Part shown: piece by piece, positions 7,154 through 13,255 of the stretch
Layout: each line of letters opens with the position of its first letter
How positions within the stretch are numbered: the stretch's first letter is position 1
DNA from: a virus
Direction: 5' to 3' (one strand)
Virus record (IMG/VR): IMGVR_UViG_3300031963_000782
Location: 1-27,154 of that record
Length of the DNA stretch: 27,154 nucleotides
Made by a program: the position numbers and the translations under genes
Notes under the pieces: generated by a model
Databases searched by the model: none
What the model saw: only the letters and a program-made list of their open reading frames with translations
What the model was told of the DNA's origin: nothing

Positions 7154-8409
7154 ACCACCCACCTCGTGTTATTTTTCAATGGCTTGCCCCAGTCATCATT
7201 CGACATTAAGTCAAGACTCTGGGCTAAATATCTCCACGCATCCGCTGCGTGACTGTGCTCGTCGTGCAATGGCGCCCCTGGCTCATTCGTAATCTGGTTA
7301 ACCGCGCGTCTGTATCGCTTTAAGTGGTTAACCAATTCCATACATTTATCAGCGTCGAAATAAGCCCTCGGGAATACCTGCCGTGCCAGCCTAATCCCTT
7401 CCTCTGGATTACCTCTGGCGAGAACTTCGACATTCCTGCCTAGGCTTTGCATCATCTCCTGAGTAGATTTTCCAGACTTAAAGTCCTTGTGCGCTCCATC
7501 GTGCGGAATGTAATCATTACCCCAATTCCACTTTCTATTGCCCAATTCCATTACATAAGAATCTATTGTCCGGTGGCTGTCCTCGATGTAATCAACCACC
7601 CTGATCTCTGATGCAACCTTCTGCACACAGATGATTGACATAGAGTCGTTCCAGCCCAAGTCCCAGACGGTATGAACCTTCAGCAGCGGATCAACAGGTA
7701 CAGCCCGAATCCTGCCCTCTCTTTGTACCGCTTCCATTTCGTTAGCGTATATCGCACCCTCAACCGCAGGACGACACCGACCTTCCCATGTTGTCAGATA
7801 TCCAGTCGGATCTCTGTCTAGCCAGTCTCTGCGCTCTTTGTCTAGCTCTTCCGGGAACCAAGGATTGTCTGACCAGTTGATCTCACAGACCCAACTCTCA
7901 GCAGGTGGACTAGTCACGAACCTTGTGAAGGTCTCATCCGTATCCAGTTCTGGATTGAAGCTGACCCATATCTCTGATCCTGGCTTGCGGATGGTCGGAA
8001 TGAGAATATCCCAAGACCTTTTACTCACGACCTGGGCCTCTTCCACCCAGCAGATGTCCGTTCCCTCGTAAGACTTCAGATTTGCAACACCTTGTTGACG
8101 GATACCTGCAAAGGTGAACTCTGTGCCGTTCCTGCCGAGGATCTTTGTCTCTTGAACCTCGTAAAACTCACCAAGGCTCAGCAACTCGATCTGATCCTTC
8201 AGCAGCCTATGTACGGACTCCTGAATGCTTTTCTGCGTCTCTCTGGCACACAGTACCCTGATTGGCTTTGTAGCGCCTAACGCCACAAGCGCTCTGGCAA
8301 TGGACCAACTTTTACCCGATCCCCTGCCGCCGTGAAGTATCTTGTACCGCTTTGGCTGGAAGAGAGGTAAGAGCTTACTTGGAATCTCGACTCTCGTTCG
8401 CAATTCCAA
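7150..8409 (-). CDS. terL: Terminase large subunit (packaging ATPase/nuclease)
   Basis: The 419-aa protein has a Walker A motif GGRGSGKS at residues 27-34, an adenine/coupling region CARETQKSIQESV, and a Walker B TDICWVEEAQ around residues 117-126. An RNase-H-like nuclease domain begins with TVWDLGWND (D250, D255) and closes with DEHSHAADAWRYL near residues 383-395. This is the PBSX/Terminase_3-type arrangement. It cuts the concatemer and pumps DNA through the portal. The 5' end overlaps the small-subunit gene by 35 nt, and its stop is coupled to the 53-aa gene. Confidence 0.93.
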   Translation of the reverse strand: MELRTRVEIPSKLLPLFQPKRYKILHGGRGSGKSWSIARALVALGATKPIRVLCARETQKSIQESVHRLLKDQIELLSLGEFYEVQETKILGRNGTEFTFAGIRQQGVANLKSYEGTDICWVEEAQVVSKRSWDILIPTIRKPGSEIWVSFNPELDTDETFTRFVTSPPAESWVCEINWSDNPWFPEELDKERRDWLDRDPTGYLTTWEGRCRPAVEGAIYANEMEAVQREGRIRAVPVDPLLKVHTVWDLGWNDSMSIICVQKVASEIRVVDYIEDSHRTIDSYVMELGNRKWNWGNDYIPHDGAHKDFKSGKSTQEMMQSLGRNVEVLARGNPEEGIRLARQVFPRAYFDADKCMELVNHLKRYRRAVNQITNEPGAPLHDEHSHAADAWRYLAQSLDLMSNDDWGKPLKNNTRWVV

Positions 8410-8674
8410 CGACCTCTAGCACTGTTTGGATTGGACCACCGTTCTGTCCTGTGACCTGAGTCTCAACAGGAATAAGCCTAGCAGCCAGCTTGTAGAACTC
8501 TGTTAGATGCTTTGGATCTTCCTGCGCCCATTGCACCATTCTGTTAGTACCACCCAATTGCTCGAACGCCTCAGCAATAGCCTGCTTCATGCTTGAGGTA
8601 ACTTTGTTTGGACTGCCTTTCGGCCTACCCATCCCAGCGCGAGTCAACTTCTTTTGTTCTATTTTAGATTCCAT
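8375..8674 (-). CDS. terS: Probable terminase small subunit
   Basis: From the ATG at 8674 the product is 99 aa. It has a basic N-terminus with GRPKGSPNKVTSSMKQAIAE, then GGTNRMVQWAQEDPKHLTEFYKLAARLIP, a pattern I associate with small terminase-like DNA-binding proteins placed just before terL. The start is chosen because AAAGGAG sits 5 nt before ATG 8674. A GTG at 8704 overlapping the previous stop (GTGA) would add 10 residues and cannot be excluded. It would recognise phage DNA and deliver TerL. The identification rests on the GRPKGSPNK block and position. Confidence 0.7.
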   Translation of the reverse strand: MESKIEQKKLTRAGMGRPKGSPNKVTSSMKQAIAEAFEQLGGTNRMVQWAQEDPKHLTEFYKLAARLIPVETQVTGQNGGPIQTVLEVVGIANESRDSK

Positions 8675-8700
8675 TCTGACTCCTTTCGGTTGGTCAGTAA

Positions 8701-9378
8701 TCACTTACATCTTTTGTTTATAAGCTCTATAACGCTTTTATCTTTCTCCTGACTCTCAGTCGGAGCGAACAGTGCTCTCGTCCTGTTGTCAGTTAGTCCT
8801 GGTTCGCACAAATAGTAAACAGCAATACTATTTCGTGTTACCCCAGGTGGACATTTTATCGGATTAGGTAGCCCATGCCAACTTCCACGGGTATCGAATA
8901 TCACCGCTCTGTTGAAGACCGGCTCAATGGTTTTAACAAGAGTTCTGCTGTCTTTGTACAGACCCAACCCACCACCCCACCTCGGTTCCCAATCTGGAGT
9001 AAGGTAAACGATAAGGTTAAGACGGCGTTGTAGATGTAGCTTCGGATGGATGTTGTAATCGAGGTGAACATTCAACTTCCCTCCTGGGCCATGCTGATGT
9101 AGCCCACCACCATGTAAACCGATGTCCGGTGTTAGTTCGAAATCTACTAACCGCTCCAGGAATGCCGTGAACTCTGGGCTAAGTAGATGATTAAATGTCT
9201 TGTAGAGGTTGGGACCAAACTTGTGCCAGTCGTTGCACGTCTGCTTGATCTCTAGCGGATTGTTATACCTGATCCAACACGGATCACTTGGATCTGGGAA
9301 CTCTGCTGCGATTTCGTATGGCAGTGCGAAGAAGTCATCTATTACGCAGTGCCAAAAGGGACTGTAGTCTGCTATCAC
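8701..9378 (-). CDS. 2-oxoglutarate/Fe(II)-dependent oxygenase-like protein
   Basis: In this 225-aa protein a double-stranded beta-helix oxygenase signature is complete. It has the iron-binding H-x-D (H105, D107 in KLNVHLDYN), a distal histidine H168 in GSWHGLP, and an arginine 14 residues later (R182, TRNSIAVYYL) placed to bind 2-oxoglutarate. The segment RRLNLIVYLTPDWEPRWGG is typical of prolyl-hydroxylase-like family members. GTG start overlaps the preceding stop (GTGA). Substrate is unknown; hydroxylation of a virion or host protein, or of sugar or nucleic acid, are all possible. It sits just upstream of the terminase genes, an unusual neighbourhood. Confidence 0.82.
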   Translation of the reverse strand: MIADYSPFWHCVIDDFFALPYEIAAEFPDPSDPCWIRYNNPLEIKQTCNDWHKFGPNLYKTFNHLLSPEFTAFLERLVDFELTPDIGLHGGGLHQHGPGGKLNVHLDYNIHPKLHLQRRLNLIVYLTPDWEPRWGGGLGLYKDSRTLVKTIEPVFNRAVIFDTRGSWHGLPNPIKCPPGVTRNSIAVYYLCEPGLTDNRTRALFAPTESQEKDKSVIELINKRCK

Positions 9379-9668
9379 TTCTTGTTTCGTTCGCTGATAG
9401 CCTTTGCTTTGGACTTTGCGTCTGCCTTGCTAGATGCGCCCCAAGCACGAAGCGACAGCAGCAGACGAGTGGGCTTACCGTCCTTGTACTCTGGCCCAGG
9501 CATATTGCCCATCCTCGCCAGAAACGATGCCCTGCGCGGATTGTCACCTGACTTAACAGGAGGCTTCAAGTCTGAGCCAGGGTTTTGCCGCTCATAAGAC
9601 TTGCGGCCAGCCTCATTCAGCCCACCTTTTGGGTTTTTCCCTGCCTTGCGAGTCCAGGCCGCGGTCAT
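9375..9668 (-). CDS. DUF6321-like basic protein, 97 aa
   Basis: The sequence MTAAWTRKAGKNPKGGLNE, GRKSYERQNPGSDLKPP, NPRRASFLARMGNMPGP and TRLLLSLRAWGASSKADA matches what I recall as the DUF6321 family of small basic phage proteins. Function of the family is not known to me. It is rich in Lys, Arg, Gly and Ala and could bind nucleic acid or pack with DNA. Its ATG overlaps the stop of a 26-aa gene (ATGA) and its own stop overlaps the oxygenase start (GTGA), so it is part of a tightly coupled run of small genes. Confidence 0.75.
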   Translation of the reverse strand: MTAAWTRKAGKNPKGGLNEAGRKSYERQNPGSDLKPPVKSGDNPRRASFLARMGNMPGPEYKDGKPTRLLLSLRAWGASSKADAKSKAKAISERNKK

Positions 9669-9745
9669 TTCTTCGGCAACTTAGGAGCGTTGTTCTTAGC
9701 CGGTTTGGGCTTCTTTTTGTAGTTCGGTTGATTGGTCGTACCCAT
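9665..9745 (-). CDS. Lys/Pro/Asn-rich micro-ORF, 26 aa
   Basis: A 26-codon frame starts with ATG one nt after the upstream gene's stop (TGA-G-ATG) and ends in a TGA overlapping the ATG of the DUF6321-like gene. The peptide begins MGTTNQPNYKKKPKP and ends PKLPKK, and is very basic with no hydrophobic core. GAGGATG lies 8-9 nt before the ATG. It exactly occupies the gap between two coupled genes, which is the main argument for translation. It may be a DNA-binding tail-like peptide or may serve only as a coupling leader. Confidence 0.55.
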   Translation of the reverse strand: MGTTNQPNYKKKPKPAKNNAPKLPKK

Positions 9746-9746
9746 C

Positions 9747-10097
9747 TCAATCATCCTCTTCCAAAAGTTTAGCCATCTTCAGCATAATCTTGTGACCCTC
9801 AGTCATGCCTTTGACCGGACCACCAGCCAACCAGCGGTCACAAACATAGTCCTCGGAGCAACGAAAGTCCCAGCGCGCGCAATAGCCAATGTCATCGTCG
9901 TCCACAATCTCCTGCATATCTTCTGGCATACCAGAAATCATGCAATCGATCATCTCCGGCGTCTGAATGAACCTAGAGCAGTTTCCGCAGGAATACTCTT
10001 CGTCACCCGCCTCTGCGTACTGAGCTTTGCTCTCAGCCTCAGCCTTGTTCCGGTCGTTGACCTTTGAGTCTTGCGTAGCGATAGGACATTCCATCAT
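9747..10097 (-). CDS. Cysteine-rich acidic protein, 116 aa
   Basis: The product has a helical, charged N-terminus and then a cysteine cluster: YSCGNCSRFIQTPEMIDC, GYCARWDFRCSEDYVCDRW. This makes six or more closely spaced Cys, with a CxxC start and a C-D-R-W end, followed by GGPVKGMTEGHKI and an acidic tail EEDD. The cluster could hold an Fe-S centre or zinc; it is reminiscent of small high-potential iron-sulfur-like proteins seen in phages, but that is a weak resemblance. AAGGA precedes the two adjacent ATGs (10097 and 10094); the second has the better spacing, and both overlap the upstream stop. Confidence 0.7.
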   Translation of the reverse strand: MMECPIATQDSKVNDRNKAEAESKAQYAEAGDEEYSCGNCSRFIQTPEMIDCMISGMPEDMQEIVDDDDIGYCARWDFRCSEDYVCDRWLAGGPVKGMTEGHKIMLKMAKLLEEDD

Positions 10098-10255
10098 TTC
10101 TTCCTTGCCGCTCTCATATTGTCAACCAAATTAGGATATGGCCTACCGCTGGCCTTAGCCATCGCTTTTGCAGACTTCTTCTCTGCCGGACTCAACTTGT
10201 CCGGTTTGCCCAGAGACTTCGGTCGCGCCTTGTCCCAGATAGGTTTAGATTTCAC
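10094..10255 (-). CDS. Small basic protein with GRPYPNLVDNMRAA motif, 53 aa
   Basis: A GTG start embedded in the ATGTGA end of the upstream gene opens a 53-codon frame. The product is basic: KSKPIWDKARPKSLGKP, then LSPAEKKSAKAMAKASG and GRPYPNLVDNMRAARKK. The stop overlaps the start of the Cys-rich gene in the junction ATGATG. I recall similar KPIW..ARPK..GRPYPNLVDNM small proteins in phages next to DUF6321-like genes, unnamed. It fills a 155-nt stretch that would otherwise be empty in a coupled operon. Nucleic-acid binding is suggested by composition only. Confidence 0.7.
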   Translation of the reverse strand: MKSKPIWDKARPKSLGKPDKLSPAEKKSAKAMAKASGRPYPNLVDNMRAARKK

Positions 10256-10419
10256 ATCTTCGCCTTTTTCTTGGCTGGCATCCGGCTGTATGCCTGCTTG
10301 GGCGTAGCCTCGATCATCTCTTTGGCTACCTTCTGCGGAACACCCGTCTCTTTTGCGACCTTTTTACTACCGGCCACTGCATACATGAGACGCTGTTGCT
10401 GCTTGCTGGTGATAGGCAT
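10252..10419 (-). CDS. DUF3008-like small protein, 55 aa
   Basis: From the ATG at 10419 the product reads MPITSKQQQRLMYAVAGS, then KKVAKETGVPQKVAKEMIEA and TPKQAYSRMPAKKKAKM. The SK-QQRLM opening and VPQKVAKE-I-ATP block fit the small DUF3008-like proteins found in phages and plasmids. The start is set by GAGGA 5 nt upstream; an in-frame ATG at 10461 would extend 14 residues into the previous gene but lacks such a site. One nt separates it from the preceding stop. Role unknown. Confidence 0.72.
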   Translation of the reverse strand: MPITSKQQQRLMYAVAGSKKVAKETGVPQKVAKEMIEATPKQAYSRMPAKKKAKM

Positions 10420-10420
10420 A

Positions 10421-11077
10421 TCAGTCCTCAACAATGTGTTCCGAGTGTCCAATTCTACCAATTACACCAATTCTTTCAACAAATTGGCAATTTTCACGGT
10501 CCAAATGCTTAAACAATCCGTGTTCTATATCGAAGACTTTACCAGATAACCATCGCTGCCAATGCTCGTTTCCAATTTTCTCTAACACAGACTTTAGATA
10601 CTGCGCTTTTCCTGTTGGAAACCCAAACAAACGAGTCATCAACATACCCTCGGTCCCGACCTGATCCATCGAAAACCCAGTTCTCAGCGGATACCTGAAC
10701 GTAAACTTTTCTGGGTCGTGAGACTCTGGGCTGAAGTCTTTCAGTTGATATCTTCCTGATAGCTTGTACGTTCGGTCGTACCAATACTGCTGATCCATCA
10801 TCCGCTGTAAGCACTCGATCTCTATCGCATTCTGGACAAACCCAATCGGCAAGTTTGTCTCGTGCGCCCGATCAATCCATTCTGCTCCCCAAAATCCAAC
10901 CACCTCGACTCTTTTTGGGATATGGCTCAGAAACGCATCAGAAGGCCGTATGCGCGACGTTTCCGACAAGTGAATGGTTGCCAGCGGATACTGCTTCCAA
11001 ACGCTTTCAAACGTGTTTAGCAGCTCCCGCAGCCTCCTTTCGTCCTGGTTTACTGCCGACGTGACCAAAAAATTCAC
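10421..11077 (-). CDS. Putative glycosyltransferase-like protein, 218 aa
   Basis: The protein has no clear DxD motif, but YKLSGRYQLKDFSPE around residue 105 resembles the 'K-SGRY' loop seen in some nucleotide-sugar transferases of polysaccharide clusters. It is directly coupled (GTGA) to a GT32-like gene, which supports a sugar-related role. AAGGGGAAGC lies just upstream of the GTG. The C-terminal third contains HWQRWLSGKVFDIEHGLF and looks globular. It may act with its neighbour on host surface polysaccharide or on a virion protein. Family assignment is tentative. Confidence 0.6.
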   Translation of the reverse strand: MNFLVTSAVNQDERRLRELLNTFESVWKQYPLATIHLSETSRIRPSDAFLSHIPKRVEVVGFWGAEWIDRAHETNLPIGFVQNAIEIECLQRMMDQQYWYDRTYKLSGRYQLKDFSPESHDPEKFTFRYPLRTGFSMDQVGTEGMLMTRLFGFPTGKAQYLKSVLEKIGNEHWQRWLSGKVFDIEHGLFKHLDRENCQFVERIGVIGRIGHSEHIVED

Positions 11078-11676
11078 TTGCTTCCCCTTGTGCTACTCCA
11101 CCCTTGTCGCGCAAAGATCTGACCCTTGCCCTGATAGCTTGCGCCACTAAAGTGATCTGGAAGGAAATAGTGCGACGGATAAACCGTAAGATCATGATAC
11201 TTGTGCTTGTGTATGGTTTCTGTTAACCGTGCCGGGCCCGAGAACTGCCATGCCATTCTATTGTGCGGAGCGTCATTTACTAAGTCTTGGATGATCTGAC
11301 CTATGAGTGGATGCTGTGGTATTGTTCCCACGATTCCGTTGGCGATGAGTCCCGGTCTAGCGATCTCATTTTCCCAACAAGCAAAGGCATCCGGCTCCAA
11401 TAACCAGTCCTCCAGAGGCCGAACGCACTCGGAATCCGCATCCATTGCAATCCCGCCGAACTCGTACAGAATCTCCCACCTCATACAATCCGCAACTCCG
11501 CAGAGTTCCCGTTCCCAGAAGTGCGCCATATGTTCTGCCAGTCGCCATCCGCGCTTGAGACTGTCGTTGCCCCATACCTGAATTTCGTAGTCCGGATTCA
11601 TGCGTGACCATGATTCGATCTCCTGTGGTTGGGGCTTGTCGCCCACCCAGACAATATGGATCAGCTTTGGAACCAT
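11074..11676 (-). CDS. GT32-family glycosyltransferase (Gly_transf_sug type)
   Basis: The N-terminus MVPKLIHIVWVGDKPQP is the classic opening of OCH1/capsular-type GT32 transferases. It is followed by VADCMRWEILYEFGGIAMDADSE, where D63, R66 and the DxD D79-A-D81 bind the nucleotide sugar and metal. Total length 200 aa is the catalytic core only. The only ribosome-binding-like sequence is GGGGGA, which is also the 3' arm of the terminator hairpin that ends 7 nt before the ATG. Coupled to the next glycosyltransferase-like gene. Likely modifies host surface glycans or a phage protein. Confidence 0.83.
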   Translation of the reverse strand: MVPKLIHIVWVGDKPQPQEIESWSRMNPDYEIQVWGNDSLKRGWRLAEHMAHFWERELCGVADCMRWEILYEFGGIAMDADSECVRPLEDWLLEPDAFACWENEIARPGLIANGIVGTIPQHPLIGQIIQDLVNDAPHNRMAWQFSGPARLTETIHKHKYHDLTVYPSHYFLPDHFSGASYQGKGQIFARQGWSSTRGSK

Positions 11677-11703
11677 AAAAAAATCCCCCAGCGATAGGGG
11701 GAT
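11677..11703 (-). terminator. Rho-independent terminator directly before the GT32 gene
   Basis: Minus strand: ATCCCCC, loop TATCGCT, GGGGGAT, then a run of T (7 in all, the first pairing in the stem) leading straight into the ATG at 11676. A GC-rich 7-bp stem plus U-tract is a textbook intrinsic terminator. It closes the operon that runs from 14303 down to 11739. The GGGGGA arm also appears to be the ribosome-binding site of the GT32 gene. Confidence 0.82.
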
Positions 11704-11706
11704 AAC

Positions 11707-11726
11707 GGGGGGGAGGAGAACCCCCC
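11707..11726 (-). other. Second G/C hairpin in tandem with the terminator
   Basis: Minus strand: GGGGGG, loop TTCTCCT, CCCCCCC, only 3 nt upstream of the terminator stem and with the same loop size. Its arms are complementary to the arms of the terminator, so alternative pairing (first G-run with the terminator C-run) is possible. That arrangement resembles an antiterminator/attenuator pair. This is inference from base pairing only. Confidence 0.5.
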
Positions 11727-11738
11727 AATTATCCCTGA

Positions 11739-11921
11739 TCAGTTCGGTTTTGCAAACAGGTAATAGTTCGACTCTACTGCACCAAGTTTCCTCAACCGAG
11801 CAGCATCAAACTCAACCTGCTGCTTCCGTGGATACCCTGGGCTGACCCAGACTCCAGGTCGTGAAAAGTGTGGCACGTACATGATTCCCCGATAAGTCCA
11901 GACTTTCTGCATTGTTTTCAC
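11739..11921 (-). CDS. Small hypothetical protein, 60 aa
   Basis: The product MKTMQKVWTYRGIMYVPHFSRPGVW... is aromatic-rich and slightly basic, ending NYYLFAKPN. GTG start overlaps the MazG-like stop (GTGA) and AAGGATG lies 7 nt upstream; an in-frame ATG three codons later is an alternative. It is the last gene of the replication-side operon before the tandem hairpins. It looks like a small single-domain beta protein. No family is recognised. Confidence 0.62.
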   Translation of the reverse strand: MKTMQKVWTYRGIMYVPHFSRPGVWVSPGYPRKQQVEFDAARLRKLGAVESNYYLFAKPN

Positions 11922-12235
11922 GCTACATCCTTCACAAAAACGCCGTTAGGCATGAGAAACCCCTTACGATCCTTGATCTGGTGATACGCACCTTCCAGAC
12001 ACTCAACAGGGTCCAACCCTGCCAGAGCGCAGAAGTTGATCAGACAGACCATGACATCCCCAACTGCATCAGCAGTCAGCGCTACATCTTTCTTTGCCAG
12101 CGCATCAGCCAGTTCACCCATTTCCGATACAGCTTTTAGGAATTGAGCGGTTGCTGTTGAGTTTGGGATGATCTGCCGATCTCTACTCCATTGGATTACC
12201 AGAATGTGCAGTTCATCGAAAGACATTTTTTGCAT
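11918..12235 (-). CDS. MazG-like nucleotide pyrophosphohydrolase
   Basis: With the ATG at 12235 the protein is 105 aa. It shows the all-alpha NTP-PPase pattern: LKAVSEMGELADALAKKD with E38 and E41, then DAVGDVMVCLINFCALAGLD with D56 and D60 as metal ligands. The C-terminal GAYHQIKDRKGFLMPNGVFVKD matches MazG-like phage proteins, where a K-R-G-x-M-x-NG-x-F-x-K segment follows the helices. It would hydrolyse (d)NTPs or alarmones to tune nucleotide pools. The start is set by AGGA 8 nt upstream; a GTG at 12241 is less well placed. Confidence 0.82.
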   Translation of the reverse strand: MQKMSFDELHILVIQWSRDRQIIPNSTATAQFLKAVSEMGELADALAKKDVALTADAVGDVMVCLINFCALAGLDPVECLEGAYHQIKDRKGFLMPNGVFVKDVA

Positions 12236-12237
12236 GA

Positions 12238-12738
12238 TCACTTTCCTGGATTAGCTTGATCCGATTTAACAGCAATTTTCCTTCCGTCAATATACTTAAA
12301 ATTATTTCCGATGATTTCGTCGCATCTTTCTCCAGAAAAGCCTTCCACAAGTCCCCATTCATCCGATTCAGGGTCAGCCACCCTTCTACCCAGTCGTTGA
12401 TATTGTTCATTCCAGAGTTTTCTGTTGACACGAAATGCTCTCCGTTGTGTTGAGGTTAACTCTCCGATAGTGTTTGCTGTGTCGTCCTCCATGATTTTTA
12501 TGAGATTCGTCCGAAAAAAAAACGGGTCAATGTCCAGCCAATGCAGGTAAGAGTCTAGCGATTCTGTCCACAGGAAGTCGTGAGCCGTTGTAGCATCCCA
12601 CATCATCCTGAGATTTTTACCATCCGTCAGAGGTGGCTTGACTGAATCCCTGACAGCCAGAGCAATGACAGCAGCGATCAACGCCTGCTCTGGGATCTTA
12701 TGGGTTGAAATGTCATCCAGTGTTGCGTCAATGGTCAT
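12238..12738 (-). CDS. Hypothetical protein of the replication operon, 166 aa
   Basis: Starting at ATG 12738 (AAAGGAG 8 nt upstream, ATGA overlap with the gene before), the product contains IPEQALIAAVIALAVRD, a run WTESLDSYLHWLDIDPFF and RTNLIKIMEDDT, and RRAFRVNRKLWNEQYQRLG in the second half. The segment 'SYLHWLDIDPFFFRTNL' recalls a motif of small phage regulators (L-I-P-x-x-x-R-x-x-L), but I cannot name a family. A longer in-frame start at 12879 would run through the neighbouring gene and lacks an SD. Sits between nucleotide-metabolism and zinc-ribbon genes. Confidence 0.68.
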   Translation of the reverse strand: MTIDATLDDISTHKIPEQALIAAVIALAVRDSVKPPLTDGKNLRMMWDATTAHDFLWTESLDSYLHWLDIDPFFFRTNLIKIMEDDTANTIGELTSTQRRAFRVNRKLWNEQYQRLGRRVADPESDEWGLVEGFSGERCDEIIGNNFKYIDGRKIAVKSDQANPGK

Positions 12739-13025
12739 GTGTTCTTCTCCTTTAACTTTGCTTCGATGGAACACGCAAAATTTCCCCAGTGCGTATTTGC
12801 CAAGTGTAGTTCTTGTATTTCGTAAGGAGTTAAGCCAACCCACTCTCGATTGCCGAGCTTGCAGATGCCGCACATACACTCCACAGTTTTCTCTGCCTGC
12901 TCAGCCCGTTCAAGTGCAATTCGAGCAATATGTTCAACCGTTAGACTGTACTCTGTTGCATCATTCCCAATCGGTCTGAAATTTTTTATATTTTCCAGCG
13001 CATGTTTTAACGCTTGAATACTCAT
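12735..13025 (-). CDS. Hypothetical protein, 96 aa, with CMCGIC motif
   Basis: The N-terminal two thirds are helical (ALKHALENIKNF, EHIARIALERAEQAEKTV), then CMCGICKLGNREWVGLTPYEIQELH with a C-x-C-x2-C cluster and the 'WVGLT-EIQEL' phrase that recurs in small phage proteins. GGAGGAAGAACAC precedes the ATG, and the stop overlaps the next start (ATGA). Zinc binding by the cysteines is possible but only three are close together. Function unknown. Confidence 0.65.
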   Translation of the reverse strand: MSIQALKHALENIKNFRPIGNDATEYSLTVEHIARIALERAEQAEKTVECMCGICKLGNREWVGLTPYEIQELHLANTHWGNFACSIEAKLKEKNT

Positions 13026-13255
13026 GTGTTCTTCCTCCGAACTACAGATTCAACAAACCTAGCAAACATCTTGAGATCGACATTGTGCCGATCCCACGAA
13101 TGCGTTAGTCCACGCAAATCAAAATCTGTAAGTTCAAACCACGTTTTTTCTGCCTTCTGCTGCCGCATTAGCTCAACGGTTTCCACAAGCTCATCCCGCT
13201 GCCTAATGACGCACTCTGGCCTCTGGCAGGTGTAGTTGCAAGAATGTATGTTCAT
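13022..13255 (-). CDS. Small Cys-containing phage protein, 77 aa
   Basis: The product opens MNIHSCNYTCQRPECVIRQR, followed by DELVETVELMRQQK and a C-terminal FDLRGLTHSWDRHNVDLKMF. The C-x3-C-x4-C opening with a following helix is a pattern I recall in many small phage proteins of the early region. A GGAG lies very close to the ATG (2 nt gap), and the start overlaps the zinc-ribbon gene's stop, so translation is probably by coupling. Role unknown. Confidence 0.66.
   Translation of the reverse strand: MNIHSCNYTCQRPECVIRQRDELVETVELMRQQKAEKTWFELTDFDLRGLTHSWDRHNVDLKMFARFVESVVRRKNT

Noticed and set aside
12213-12431. 72-codon frame overlapping the 166-aa and MazG-like genes
   Set aside because: It lies almost entirely inside another gene with better start and SD, and adds nothing to fill a gap.
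12739-12879. N-terminal extension of the 166-aa protein to a start at 12879
   Set aside because: The extension runs inside the 96-aa gene; ATG 12738 has AAAGGAG and the ATGA coupling used throughout the operon.
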